A stretch of DNA of 64,000 nt from assembly GCF_040958695.1 (NCBI RefSeq), contig NZ_CP162599.1, positions 3,010,001-3,074,000 on the forward strand, given 5' to 3'. Position numbers and translations under genes: made by a program. This DNA comes from Ornithinibacillus sp. 4-3. Lineage in GTDB: Bacteria > Bacillota > Bacilli > Bacillales > Amphibacillaceae. Position 1 is the first letter of the stretch. The number at the start of each line of letters is the position of its first letter. The notes under the pieces were generated by a model. The model saw nothing but the letters and a program-made list of their open reading frames with translations. It was not told the origin of the DNA and ran no database searches. Shown in pieces: positions 18,684 to 27,501 of the stretch.

Positions 18684-19766
18684 CTACACCTCCACTACAA
18701 AATGCTGTTCATCTTGAATAATTTGATATAATCGTCTACCAACCTCAGAATCTATTTGCAATTTATCTACTTCATCTAGCAGATCCCAATTCTTTTGGTA
18801 ATCAATTTTTTCCTCAATACTAAAATTGTAGCTATTATACGAAGGAAACATAACATCCTTTTTCTTGTTTAGAATGAAATGAATCGGAATATTTTGTGAA
18901 TTCCTATCCCACTTTAATTGCTTCTCTAGTAAAAACTGTGTATGATGGAAGCTTTTTTCTGTGCTTTCTAATATCCAAAATACTTCATTCGTAATAGATA
19001 ACAAATGTTCACATTTTTCATCTATTTTTGCGTCTGTATCCACAATAATATAGTCATAATTATTCGTACGTTTTATTGCTTCAATCAAATCATCAATATT
19101 TTCGTTTGATAACATCCCTATTTCATCCGGCGATACAGGATAATAGACATAATCAATATTTGTTTGTGAATCAGTTGATTTTAATCCTTCAATTTTCGCC
19201 ACTAATTTATCGACATTATTTTTTAAGTAATAGAAAAGTTCAATAGATGATTGCTCTTTGTTTGCAAAATACAAATCCATCGTATGGTGTGTTTCTAAAT
19301 TTAAATACAGAACATTTTTATTATATTGTGCTAAACACTTTGCTAAACAAAGCGAGAGAATTGTCTTTCCTTCTCCACCTGAGCCGCTGAGGAATGTGAT
19401 TACCTTCTCCTCATTTACTGCTCCCTTCTCATTTTTAGGCGCACCATTATTTTCATAATATATAGCTAAAGACTGAGAAATTATTGTATTTATTGGACGG
19501 AATTTGTAAATAGTATTATCTTTTTCAATATTTTGCCCCATTAAAAATACAATTTCATTAAAATTTCCTTTAGCAAAATCTATGTCAGTTTCATCTGTCA
19601 GTAAAATATCCATTTTTTGATTACTAATTGCTTGAGCAAATTTTTCCTTATCTGTGTATACCTTCAGTGTGTATCTATTTTCATTTGTAAGCTGTCGATT
19701 ATATCGAATAAAGTACTGTGCATATGTCTCATCATTCGTAAATAAATTCATTGTAATTTTTTTCAT
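18684..19766 (-). CDS. tadZ: TadZ/CpaE-like ParA/MinD-family localisation protein
   Basis: 360 residues. The N-terminal third resembles a receiver-like domain (MDILLTDETDIDFAKG) as in CpaE/TadZ. A deviant Walker A, SGSGGEGKT, stands near residue 133 and TDAKIDEKCEHLLSI follows later. TadZ marks the site of pilus assembly at the membrane. It is the first gene of the minus-strand block; about 800 bp of non-coding sequence lie upstream. A small hairpin (AAGGAG with CTCCTT, 19807-19824) lies in its leader. Confidence 0.82.
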   Translation of the reverse strand: MKKITMNLFTNDETYAQYFIRYNRQLTNENRYTLKVYTDKEKFAQAISNQKMDILLTDETDIDFAKGNFNEIVFLMGQNIEKDNTIYKFRPINTIISQSLAIYYENNGAPKNEKGAVNEEKVITFLSGSGGEGKTILSLCLAKCLAQYNKNVLYLNLETHHTMDLYFANKEQSSIELFYYLKNNVDKLVAKIEGLKSTDSQTNIDYVYYPVSPDEIGMLSNENIDDLIEAIKRTNNYDYIIVDTDAKIDEKCEHLLSITNEVFWILESTEKSFHHTQFLLEKQLKWDRNSQNIPIHFILNKKKDVMFPSYNSYNFSIEEKIDYQKNWDLLDEVDKLQIDSEVGRRLYQIIQDEQHFVVEV

Positions 19767-20066
19767 TTCTTCACCTTCTATATGTATTAATAAATAAATT
19801 CCAATGAAGGAGACTAAACTCCTTAATACCTCATTAGTTATTTATTTCCTATCCCTGTATCCATTTTATGTATTTTTACTATATCGAGATTACTAACATA
19901 ATAGACCCACTCTTATATACCTATCGTAAATAAATGTCTCTAAAACTTGTGTTCATGAATTATATTTATGTCTGGAAAAATTTTCAAGTAATTTTTTGTT
20001 TTGTTGCATAATCATTACGATTTTTTAATGATTTTGTAATAAATAATTACCCGTTTCACCTTCAAT

Positions 20067-20104
20067 AAACCGCCTTAACAACAGCATTTAAGGCGGTTTT
20101 TGGG
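20067..20104 (+). terminator. Strong intrinsic terminator with no obvious upstream gene on its strand
   Basis: AAACCGCCTTAA (20067-20078) pairs with TTAAGGCGGTTT (20088-20099) and is followed by T residues on the plus strand. No plus-strand gene precedes it. It may end a small RNA or serve a lost gene. Confidence 0.65.
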
Positions 20105-20340
20105 GAATTTAATTATTTCAAAATGTGACATTTACAATTCATTTAAAGCCCTCGATATAAATAGGTCTTTGTAATCATTACCAAGGAAGCTCTTCAATAT
20201 CTGATAGCAAATTAATTACAGGACATGATGGTATTTAGCACTGTTTACACTTTTCGATTTGCCAATCGTTATTCTTCTTTTCTCCCATAGAGGAAGAAAA
20301 AAATGTTTGTTAGTCGGTTGAAATTTCACTTTTTCTAACG

Positions 20341-20372
20341 TAAAAAAAGACGTTCATTTTAATTGAACGTCT
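20341..20372 (-). terminator. Terminator of the riboflavin operon
   Basis: On the minus strand AGACGTTCA and TGAACGTCT (20348-20372) form a perfect stem followed by TTTTTTTA. It lies about 210 bases after the stop of the HAD gene and faces the right way to end the rib operon. Confidence 0.8.
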
Positions 20373-20463
20373 ACAGTATCTATTTATTTTTTTATATTTC
20401 TATACACTAGGCCTAGGCTAAAACATAAATATAATTTTTTCAGTTCTATATAATTTGGTGTCT

Positions 20464-20578
20464 CTAGAATAAGTAATCATCAAGAAACCCACCTGTTGAA
20501 CTATCTATAATCAAATCACCATCTACAATTGCTTTAAATCCTGCAAACTATTCTTCAGAAGTAAGTTGGAATTTTCCA
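20464..20578 (-). pseudogene. Unidentified C-terminal gene fragment with an in-frame stop
   Basis: Minus-strand reading gives YGKFQLTSEE, stop, FAGFKAIVDGDLIIDSS and TGGFLDDYLF, then a stop. The composition looks protein-like, with a TAG where Gln would fit, and there is no start codon. Probably the 3' remnant of a lost gene; family not recognised. Confidence 0.3.
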
Positions 20579-20584
20579 TATTAC

Positions 20585-21259
20585 CTATAAATATGTTTTT
20601 AGTTCACTAATGTTTTTTATAATTAAATCTGCTTCATCTAGTTCTCCTTCAAGAGAAAATCCATAACTACATCCAATGGTGTATATCTCATTTTTCTTTC
20701 CTGCCTCCATATCCTGAAATCTATCACCGATTATGACCATTTCTTCCGAATATTTATCTTTTATATCCCTCAAAATTTCATGCTTTGGTATGAAATTATA
20801 TTCCTCTGAGGATACTAGCTCCTCAAAATATTCGTCAAGGCCAAAAAGAGTACTATGACGGTCTCGATAAGAAAGTTTGCAGTTACTTATAAATATTAAC
20901 ACATATCCTTTGCTTTTAAGATATTTTAGTGTATCTAAGGAACCTTCATAAAGCTCTGCCTTTCCTTTTTCAGTCAACTTAAGCATCTCTTCACCAATTA
21001 TTGCACTACATTTTTCCCTTGTATTTTCTTCTAAATTTGGCATAAAATTTTTCCACATTTCCTGAGGGTTAAAGCCAAGCCAATAGCTTATTTCTTTGTC
21101 AGACCAATATCTTTGATTTGCAAACCCCTGTTCAACAAGATAAGTATAAGCTTTCCTAAAAGCAGGTCCATATATCTTTATGCTGTTATGGAGAGTCCCA
21201 TCATAATCAAAGAAGATAGTCTTTATGTCATTAAATGGTGTCAAGTTTGCCAAATCCAT
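20585..21259 (-). CDS. HAD-superfamily phosphatase of the riboflavin operon
   Basis: 224 residues. HAD motif I is FFDYDGTLHNS (nucleophile Asp18, acid/base Asp20), motif II FISNCK, motif III a lysine near KHEILRD, motif IV IIGDRFQDMEAG. A helical cap of C1 type lies between motifs I and II. The gene starts 2 bases after the ribH stop and ends the operon. Riboflavin synthesis needs a HAD phosphatase that dephosphorylates 5-amino-6-(5-phospho-D-ribitylamino)uracil before lumazine synthase, and RibBA, RibD, RibE and RibH do not supply it. That makes this the likely candidate, by context only. Confidence 0.85.
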   Translation of the reverse strand: MDLANLTPFNDIKTIFFDYDGTLHNSIKIYGPAFRKAYTYLVEQGFANQRYWSDKEISYWLGFNPQEMWKNFMPNLEENTREKCSAIIGEEMLKLTEKGKAELYEGSLDTLKYLKSKGYVLIFISNCKLSYRDRHSTLFGLDEYFEELVSSEEYNFIPKHEILRDIKDKYSEEMVIIGDRFQDMEAGKKNEIYTIGCSYGFSLEGELDEADLIIKNISELKTYL

Positions 21260-21261
21260 TA

Positions 21262-21723
21262 TTATAACTGTTTAAGCAGGTTTGCCATTTCAATAGCTGT
21301 AACAGCTGCATCATAACCCTTATTGCCAGCTTTTGTTCCTGCCCTCTCTATTGCCTGCTCAATTGTATCAGTAGTTAATACTCCAAATATTACTGGGACT
21401 TCAGTTTCTAAAGATACACTTGCAATTCCCTTCGTTACTTCTGCTGATACATAATCAAAATGAGGTGTGGACCCTCTTATTACTGCACCAAGACAAATAA
21501 CAACATCATACATATTAGATTTAACCATTTTTTTCGCTACAAGTGGAATTTCAAAAGCACCTGGAACCCAGGTTATTTCAATTTCCTTTTCCTCGACTCC
21601 ATGTCTCCTTAATGCATCTAGAGCCCCCTCTAGAAGTTTACCACCAATAAACTCATTAAATCTTCCTACTATAATACCAAACCTTAACCCTTGTGCTATT
21701 AAATTCCCTTCAAACATTTTCAT
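21262..21723 (-). CDS. ribH: 6,7-dimethyl-8-ribityllumazine synthase
   Basis: 153 residues, the normal length. It shows [37 protein letters not shown] and the C-terminal [17 protein letters not shown], all typical of RibH. It condenses the ribitylaminouracil with 3,4-dihydroxy-2-butanone 4-phosphate and forms large capsids in the cytoplasm. It follows ribBA by 36 bases and precedes the HAD gene. Confidence 0.96.
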   Translation of the reverse strand: MKMFEGNLIAQGLRFGIIVGRFNEFIGGKLLEGALDALRRHGVEEKEIEITWVPGAFEIPLVAKKMVKSNMYDVVICLGAVIRGSTPHFDYVSAEVTKGIASVSLETEVPVIFGVLTTDTIEQAIERAGTKAGNKGYDAAVTAIEMANLLKQL

Positions 21724-21759
21724 TTTGGTTCCTCACTTTTTATTTAATATTATTGTTAT

Positions 21760-22968
21760 TTATCTTTCACTAAAATTAAGCATATGTCCTAGCTTTTGCT
21801 TCTTGGTTCTTAGGTAAAAATCATTTCTTTCATTGTGATTCATTTGGATCGGCTCCCTGTTTACAATCTCAACTCCATATCCAGTAAGTCCTGCTATTTT
21901 CTTAGGGTTATTAGTCATAAGCTTTACTTTCTTCACACCTAAATCTGATAGAATCTGAGCTCCAACTCCATAATCTCTTAAGTCTGCGGAAAAACCTAAA
22001 GCTAAGTTAGCTTCGACAGTATCCATACCCTGATCTTGTAGCGCATAAGCCTTTATTTTATTTATAAGCCCTATACCTCTTCCTTCCTGTCTCATATAAA
22101 TGAGAATTCCACTACCTTCATCTTCTATCTTCCTCATAGCTGCTACAAATTGTTCCCCACAGTCACATCTTAAGGAACCAAAAGCATCCCCTGTAAGACA
22201 TTCTGAATGAATCCTTATTAGGACTGGCTGACTTCCCGAAACATTACCCTTTACAAGTGCTATATGATGTTCATCATTTAAGGTATCTACATATCCTAAC
22301 ATTCTAAACTCACCGTATTTTGTAGGCAACTTTGCTTCAGTTACTCTTTTTATATAGGATTCGTTCTTCCTTCTGTATGCAATCAAGTCTTCTATAGTAA
22401 TAATCTTTAAATTATGTTCTTTTACAAATTCCATAAGTTGCGGAACTCTTGCCATCGTTCCATCTTCGTTCATTATTTCGCAAATGACACCTGCCGGATA
22501 TAAGTCTGCCATCTTGGACAAATCTACTGCTGCTTCTGTGTGTCCTGCTCTCTTTAATACTCCGCCATCCTTTGCCTCCAATGGAAACATATGCCCAGGT
22601 CTTTTAAAATCTGTCCCTGTTGCATTAAAATCAAGAACCTTAAGTACAGTGGCGGCTCTCTCATGAGCTGATATTCCTGTTACTGTTTCAACAGCATCAA
22701 TGGAAGCAGTGAACGCGGTCTGAAGTGAATCTGTATTTCTTTCTACCATTGGAAGAATATTTAATTCTCTTAATCTCTCCCTTGTAATCGGCATACATAT
22801 AAGCCCTCTCCCGTACTTTGTCATGAAATTGATAGCTTCTGGCGTTACCTTCTCTGCAGCCATAAGAAGATCTCCTTCATTCTCTCTATCTTCATTGTCT
22901 ACTACAACTATAATCTTTCCTTCTTTGATATCTGCTATTGCTTCCTCAATTGTGTTAAACTTATTCAC
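21760..22968 (-). CDS. ribBA: Bifunctional 3,4-dihydroxy-2-butanone 4-phosphate synthase / GTP cyclohydrolase II
   Basis: 402 residues. Residues 1-200 are the DHBP synthase ([19 protein letters not shown] with acidic metal ligands; [13 protein letters not shown]), and residues 205-402 the GTP cyclohydrolase II with the zinc site [15 protein letters not shown] and [16 protein letters not shown]. It supplies both precursors of riboflavin. It is third in the operon, 20 bases after ribE. Confidence 0.96.
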   Translation of the reverse strand: MNKFNTIEEAIADIKEGKIIVVVDNEDRENEGDLLMAAEKVTPEAINFMTKYGRGLICMPITRERLRELNILPMVERNTDSLQTAFTASIDAVETVTGISAHERAATVLKVLDFNATGTDFKRPGHMFPLEAKDGGVLKRAGHTEAAVDLSKMADLYPAGVICEIMNEDGTMARVPQLMEFVKEHNLKIITIEDLIAYRRKNESYIKRVTEAKLPTKYGEFRMLGYVDTLNDEHHIALVKGNVSGSQPVLIRIHSECLTGDAFGSLRCDCGEQFVAAMRKIEDEGSGILIYMRQEGRGIGLINKIKAYALQDQGMDTVEANLALGFSADLRDYGVGAQILSDLGVKKVKLMTNNPKKIAGLTGYGVEIVNREPIQMNHNERNDFYLRTKKQKLGHMLNFSER

Positions 22969-22988
22969 TCTCTGACCTCCATCTCTAT

Positions 22989-23639
22989 TTATGCAAATCC
23001 TTTTTCACTTAAATAATTAAAATCTATGCCTTTATTAATTGACACTTGTTCATTAGCATCCAGTAATTTTTCGATATATTTTCCTATCATGTCACATTCC
23101 AGATTTACTTCATCTCCTACCTTCTTTCGAAACAGAGTAGTCGTATCCTTGGTGTGAGGAATAATTGATACTTTGAATACGGGTTCATCTATATATGCTA
23201 CCGTAAGACTAACACCATCAATAGCTATCGATCCTTTCTGCACTATATATTTAAAAAGTTCAGGTGAGGTTACGATCGTAATCCATAACGCATTATCTTC
23301 CTGCTTGAAATTTTCAATAATTCCAGTACCATCAATATGACCATTGACAATATGTCCACCCAGTCTATCGCCTAATCTTAAAGCTCTTTCAAGATTAATC
23401 TCGTCATCAGGTAAGAAGCTCCTCAAATTGCTTCGTCTTATTGTCTCTGGCATTACATCAACACTAAATCTTCCACTATCAAAGGAGCTTACAGTAAGGC
23501 ATACACCATTAGTGCATATACTATCCCCCAGCTTTACTCCTTCAAGAACCTTTTTTGCCTTAATGGTTATTCTGGATGACTTTGTAGATTTAATAATGGA
23601 TTCAACTTTACCAATTTCTTCTACCAATCCTGTAAACAT
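22989..23639 (-). CDS. ribE: Riboflavin synthase alpha subunit
   Basis: 216 residues beginning [12 protein letters not shown], the hallmark of riboflavin synthase. Two similar beta-barrel halves are visible ([13 protein letters not shown] in the first, [13 protein letters not shown] in the second). It makes riboflavin by dismutation of lumazine. It lies 6 bases after ribD, in the same operon under the FMN riboswitch. Confidence 0.96.
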   Translation of the reverse strand: MFTGLVEEIGKVESIIKSTKSSRITIKAKKVLEGVKLGDSICTNGVCLTVSSFDSGRFSVDVMPETIRRSNLRSFLPDDEINLERALRLGDRLGGHIVNGHIDGTGIIENFKQEDNALWITIVTSPELFKYIVQKGSIAIDGVSLTVAYIDEPVFKVSIIPHTKDTTTLFRKKVGDEVNLECDMIGKYIEKLLDANEQVSINKGIDFNYLSEKGFA

Positions 23640-23645
23640 AAACTT

Positions 23646-24746
23646 CTAGTTCCCCCTTCTTATATAGGTTTCTAGCATGATGTCTTCACCAAAACGATGA
23701 ATATCAAAACAATCAAGATTTATTGCTTCTTCCATATGCGCTCTTCCCTGTCCATCAACTGGAGTTTTAGCGGTATTCCCCCCAATAATTTTAGGAGCTA
23801 TAAATGCATTTACCTTATCAACAATCCCCTGCTCAAGTGCGGCATAATTTAATTCGCTTCCGCCTTCTAGCAAAATACTATCAATCTTTCGTTCACCAAG
23901 CTTCTTCATAAGCAAAGTCAAATCAACTCTCGCATTTTTGGAAGGTATCACAATAACTTCGGCACATTTTTTCTCAAGCATCTTTATTTTTTTCATATCT
24001 GCTTTTTCAGTAACTGCTATAATAGTTCTCGCATTAGATGCAAGGTTTAATACCTTCGCTTCAAGAGGAATTCTCGCACTACTATCTACAATTATTCTTA
24101 TTGGATCACAGCCTTTTCTATCTTTTAATCTCGTTGTTAAAGACGGATTATCAGCAAGCACTGTACCTACTCCAATCATAATTCCAGCCACTTTATGTCT
24201 AAGCTCATGTACATATTTCCTGGACAGTTCCCCAGTTATCCACTTGGATGAGTTTGTGCGAGTGGCAATTTTACCATCAAGAGTCATTGCAGTTTTCATT
24301 ATGACAAAGGGCAATTTTGTAGTTATATATTTCAGAAATATTTCGTTTATTTTTTTGTTATCCTCCTCTAGAACACCTGAAACTACTTCTATTCCTGCCT
24401 CCTCAAGGATTTTTATTCCCCGTCCGGTTACAAGAGGATTAGGATCTTTTAACCCGATAACTACCTTCTTTATTCTTTTTTCAACTATTGCCTCTACACA
24501 AGGTGGTGTTTTACCGTAATGTGAGCAAGGTTCTAAAGTAACATACATAGTTGCATCTTTAACATCCTCAGTTGCATTTAGAAAGGCGTTAATCTCTGCA
24601 TGATGACTACCATAAGCTTTGTGATAACCTTCACCAATGATTCTGCCTTTTTTAACTATTAATGCACCTACCAGTGGATTAGGATTTACATATCCTAATC
24701 CACCTTTAGCCAATTCAAGAGCTCTTCTCATATACTTAATATCCAA
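23646..24746 (-). CDS. ribD: Bifunctional diaminohydroxyphosphoribosylaminopyrimidine deaminase / reductase
   Basis: The start is taken as TTG at 24746 (DIKYMRRALELAKGG), which has GGAG 6-7 bases upstream; a longer TTG frame from 24776 is also open. The deaminase domain has the zinc motifs HHAEINAF and PCSHYGKTPPC, and the reductase domain has SKWITGELSR and DNPSLTTR. It is first of the intact rib genes but lies about 950 bases from the riboswitch, with a decayed ribD copy in between. It looks somewhat Clostridium-like, which suggests the operon replaced an older one. Confidence 0.93.
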   Translation of the reverse strand: MDIKYMRRALELAKGGLGYVNPNPLVGALIVKKGRIIGEGYHKAYGSHHAEINAFLNATEDVKDATMYVTLEPCSHYGKTPPCVEAIVEKRIKKVVIGLKDPNPLVTGRGIKILEEAGIEVVSGVLEEDNKKINEIFLKYITTKLPFVIMKTAMTLDGKIATRTNSSKWITGELSRKYVHELRHKVAGIMIGVGTVLADNPSLTTRLKDRKGCDPIRIIVDSSARIPLEAKVLNLASNARTIIAVTEKADMKKIKMLEKKCAEVIVIPSKNARVDLTLLMKKLGERKIDSILLEGGSELNYAALEQGIVDKVNAFIAPKIIGGNTAKTPVDGQGRAHMEEAINLDCFDIHRFGEDIMLETYIRRGN

Positions 24747-24841
24747 ACTATCACTCCAATCTTCTGGTGCAATCAAGTAGAGGAGAAAGTTAGCTGAAAC
24801 ACCTTCGCGAACAGATATAATCTTCCGCTTTTCTAATGTCT

Positions 24842-25574
24842 TTAAAACTTAATGAGCAATAATAAGTTCCTGGCTCTATTTTCTTTTCTAAATGAATCTA
24901 ATTTCCTTGTAAAAATGATTGTCCTTACAGTGCGATTTTGAACTACATTTGCAAACGTTGGAATTTGAAATTCCATTTCTAACACAATTCGAATGGGATT
25001 TATTCCACCTCGGGGTCTTCTGGTGGTTAAAAGAGGGTCGTCATGTAAGATATTCCTACCAGCATTCTAACAAGCTCATGACAGTGCTGATGTAGAACTT
25101 GACGTGAATCAGGAGAGCTAATCCATTTATTATCTCCCGATTTCGCTGCTATTTAAATGCCTATGACCGCTTTAATTGTTACGATTGGAGTGTTTGTTTG
25201 AATAAAATGGGAAAACTCTCCATTGAGTTGTATAGCATAATCCGATTTCCACCCTAATACCTGGCTTGTAAGCTTTTCAACACTCCCTTCTGAAGCTAGT
25301 GGATTTAGAATTGCTACAATGACCTTTTGAATACCAATTTAGTCAGCACATAGAGGTATTTCCCTTCATGGCTACACAGATTAAGTGTAATACAACTTCT
25401 ACTAAAGAGTTATCAGCTTCATCGATAGCGCGAACTTCTATGGGGGAATGTCAATTTCACCAATCCCCACGAACTGACCGTTCTCGATTAATCCAGTACC
25501 TAAACTCGGGTTAGGAATTGGCTTAAAGTAAAACGCGCTAGTGAAAGCAGATTCATATATTCATGTTCATTCAT
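24842..25574 (-). pseudogene. Decayed second ribD directly behind the FMN riboswitch
   Basis: From ATG 25574 (after AGGAAAGG) the minus strand reads MNEHEYMNLLSLARF, then in another frame PIPNPSLGTGLIENGQFVGI. Later come NTPIVTIKAVIGI, NKWISSPDSRQVLHQHCHEL, and DDPLLTTRRPRGG with NPIRIVLE. These match RibD in order (PNP loop, KWI...SR, D-PLLTTR, PIRI), but the reading frame changes several times, stops occur, and the HAE and PCxxxxxxPPC zinc sites are gone. It is a clear relic of a RibD gene that was once the first gene under the riboswitch. Confidence 0.8.
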
Positions 25575-25615
25575 TTCAAAAAACCTTTCCTAATAATCCT
25601 CTCCATACAAACAAA

Positions 25616-25643
25616 TCTCCCTTACCTATTTCGGCAAGGGAGA
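25616..25643 (-). terminator. Hairpin of the FMN riboswitch expression platform
   Basis: On the minus strand TCTCCCTTGCC and GGTAAGGGAGA pair with a six-base loop, followed by ATTTGTTTG. It lies about 55 bases after the aptamer and is probably the regulated terminator, though the T tract is weak. Confidence 0.6.
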
Positions 25644-25699
25644 AAAAAGAGCATAACAAATAAACATCAAAAACAGCATTAGTTTGAAGAATTTGTTTT

Positions 25700-25846
25700 T
25701 CCTTCTCCCATCCAGACTTTTACTGTCGGTTTTGGAATTTCACCAAATCCACCGTTTTCATATTATCTATGAATCCGGGTCACGGACTAAGAGGCATGCC
25801 TCATCACCGCCGGTTAGGAATTACACCTGACCCCGAAGGAAATCCT
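25700..25846 (-). promoter_or_regulatory. FMN riboswitch (RFN element)
   Basis: Reading the minus strand, the conserved pieces appear in order: TTCGGGGTCAGG, GTAATTCC, ACCGGCGGT, GACCCGG, GGTGGATTTGGTGAAATTCC, CCGACAGT and GTCTGGATGGGAGAAGGA. This is a complete FMN aptamer. It should shut off the rib operon when FMN is abundant. Confidence 0.95.
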
Positions 25847-25860
25847 ATTGAATTGAAAAA

Positions 25861-25889
25861 ATTGTAACACAACTAAATCGCTTATACAA
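25861..25889 (-). promoter_or_regulatory. Sigma-A promoter of the riboflavin operon
   Basis: On the minus strand TTGTAT (25889-25884) and TACAAT (25866-25861) are separated by exactly 17 bases, just upstream of the FMN riboswitch. Confidence 0.75.
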
Positions 25890-25947
25890 GAATTACACTT
25901 TATTGAAAATTAAAATGAGTTTTAGAAACAGAGAGCTTCTTGCTCAT

Positions 25948-26082
25948 CTAAAGGAATGACCCCCTAGCATAGTGAAGTGACCCCCAAATAGACGATGGTA
26001 TATCAACCTTCGCCCAGCCAATCGGAAATGCTTCAAGGATTTCCTTCTCGGATTGGAGTTCATTAAAAGTTAAGGTATTCAT
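25948..26082 (-). pseudogene. Short N-terminal remnant, possibly GNAT acetyltransferase
   Basis: A 44-codon frame starts at ATG 26082 with a purine-rich site upstream (GGAGTATATCA). It reads MNTLTFNELQSEKEILEAFP, which resembles the start of small GNAT acetyltransferases (LxxEEEILEAFPVM), then loses similarity and stops. Likely a truncated relic. Confidence 0.35.
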
Positions 26083-26355
26083 TGATATACTCCTTTTTTA
26101 ATTATTACAACATATTAACTTATTTGTATTCCCAATATTCAACATACCAAATTTCCCTTTTTAATTTACGAAATATTTTATTGTTCTATCTTCATTTTAT
26201 TTACCTTCTTTAATTCTCAAATACTACTATTTCATAAGACTAGTTTACATTAATTTTACTAGTTGTGTAGATTTATTAATCAAAAAATTCAAATTTCCCC
26301 TATCTATATTATTCTATAATTAAAGTTTACCTAATAATAACTATTCTCTATTTTC

Positions 26356-26384
26356 TTGAACTATGATAATTTTCTCAGTATAAT
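26356..26384 (+). promoter_or_regulatory. Sigma-A promoter of the TPP-controlled gene
   Basis: TTGAAC (26356-26361) and TATAAT (26379-26384) with a 17-base spacer, ending about 20 bases before the TPP riboswitch. Confidence 0.85.
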
Positions 26385-26402
26385 GTAAATACAAATTAAA
26401 TA

Positions 26403-26497
26403 TCACCACTAGGGGTGCTTCATAGAAGCTGAGAGAAGAAAGTTTATTCTTTAACCCTTTGAACCTGATTTGGCCAGTACCAACGTAGGGAAGTGAA
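26403..26497 (+). promoter_or_regulatory. TPP riboswitch (THI element)
   Basis: The conserved segments are all present: CACTAGGGGTGC, GCTGAGAGAA, ACCCTTTGAACCTGAT, GGCCAGTACCAACGTAGGGAAGTG. The terminator at 26524 completes the expression platform. Thiamine pyrophosphate should switch off the downstream NMT1-family gene. Confidence 0.95.
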
Positions 26498-26523
26498 TGA
26501 AGCTTTTTTAATTATGGGTAACA

Positions 26524-26561
26524 AGCAGAATTCACTTATTTTAGTGATTCTGCTTTTTTTA
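26524..26561 (+). terminator. Regulated terminator of the TPP riboswitch
   Basis: AGCAGAATTCACT (26524-26536) pairs with AGTGATTCTGCT (26543-26554) with a single mismatch or bulge, followed by TTTTTTT. It stands about 30 bases before the start codon. Confidence 0.9.
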
Positions 26562-26592
26562 TTATAAGAAAATATGAGAGAGGAACTTCAAA

Positions 26593-27492
26593 ATGGAAGA
26601 AAAAATATCAATTGGATTAGAATGGTTTTTAAACCCTGACCATATTCCTTTAATTATTGGAATGGAAAAGGGGTGGTTTAAGAAAGAAAATATTAGCATT
26701 AATATGGTGGAGCCAGAGGAACATTTTGATGCAATAAATGAGATTAAAAAGGGAAACATGGATATCGCTATCACTGAGCCTCTCCATCTTGTTGAAGACC
26801 GTGCAAACGATGAATCTGTAATTGGATTTTCCCGGTTCTTACATACAAATGGTGGAGTAATGTATGTTAAAGAGAAAGGAATTACCCGTCCCAAAGATTT
26901 AATTGGCAAGAGAATTCAATATCCAGGTGCTCCAGGATTAGGTGGTCTTGCAATTGTTAAAACAATGGTCGAATCTGATGGTGGTGTATGTAAACTAGAG
27001 GATTTTATCCCTGTTAACAATGGTTTTTATCATAGTGACGCTTTACTAGAGGACAAAGCTGATGCTGCCACACTTACCTTTCAAAACTTTGAAATCATAG
27101 AAGCGAAACACAAAGGGCTGGATGTTGAGTACTTTGCACTAAAGGATTGGGGTATCCCTGACTTTTGCCAGTTGATTTTTATTACTTCCCCAAAAATACT
27201 TCGCAACCGCAAGTCGGCTATTGCGCGATTTTTAAAAGTTATTCGCCAGGCCATTGACTTTATTTATGAAAAGCCTGCAGAAGCAAAAGATATTTATAAT
27301 GCGTTCACCAATATGGATAAAGCTGACCCGCTTTCCAATAAAATTACAGACGCCACACTACCTTGCTTCACATATGACTTTTCAATGGCATACGAATATT
27401 ACGATGATTTACAAATTTGGCTAAAAAAATCTGGAAAAATCAACAAAATAATAGATCCTAAAAAATATTGGACAAATGAACTTTCTCAGTAG
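26593..27492 (+). CDS. NMT1/THI5-family protein, signal-less ThiY-like, under TPP control
   Basis: 299 residues of the periplasmic-binding-protein type II fold. Motifs LEWFLNPDHIPLIIGMEKGWF, MDIAITEPLHLVEDR, GKRIQYPGAPGLGGLAIV and FCQLIF match the NMT1/THI5 family that binds or makes the thiamine pyrimidine precursor. It has no signal peptide or lipobox; the start is fixed by GAGAGGAA at 26577 and by the terminator just upstream. No ABC permease or ATPase follows. Either it borrows another transporter and export route, or it works in the cytoplasm. The CCCFC active-site motif of fungal THI5 is absent, so pyrimidine synthase activity is doubtful. Confidence 0.85.
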   Translation: MEEKISIGLEWFLNPDHIPLIIGMEKGWFKKENISINMVEPEEHFDAINEIKKGNMDIAITEPLHLVEDRANDESVIGFSRFLHTNGGVMYVKEKGITRPKDLIGKRIQYPGAPGLGGLAIVKTMVESDGGVCKLEDFIPVNNGFYHSDALLEDKADAATLTFQNFEIIEAKHKGLDVEYFALKDWGIPDFCQLIFITSPKILRNRKSAIARFLKVIRQAIDFIYEKPAEAKDIYNAFTNMDKADPLSNKITDATLPCFTYDFSMAYEYYDDLQIWLKKSGKINKIIDPKKYWTNELSQ

Positions 27493-27501
27493 AATGAATA
27501 T

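Larger units (their letters stand above)
19767..20463. other. Non-coding region upstream of the Tad block and downstream of the rib operon
   Basis: It should hold the Tad block promoter, but no hexamer pair stood out. It contains the hairpin at 19807-19824 and terminators at 20067-20099 and 20349-20371. A weak minus-strand ORF at 20178-20288 reads MGEKKNNDWQIEKCKQC, stop, then SCPVINLLSDIEELPW; it could be a broken tiny cysteine protein, but has no good RBS. Confidence 0.35.

Noticed and set aside
23938..24519. Plus-strand ORF of 193 codons
   Set aside because: It is the antisense shadow of ribD, with no RBS or domain.
26593..27492. True THI5 pyrimidine synthase
   Set aside because: The cysteine-rich CCCFC motif is missing; the family match alone does not prove synthase activity.
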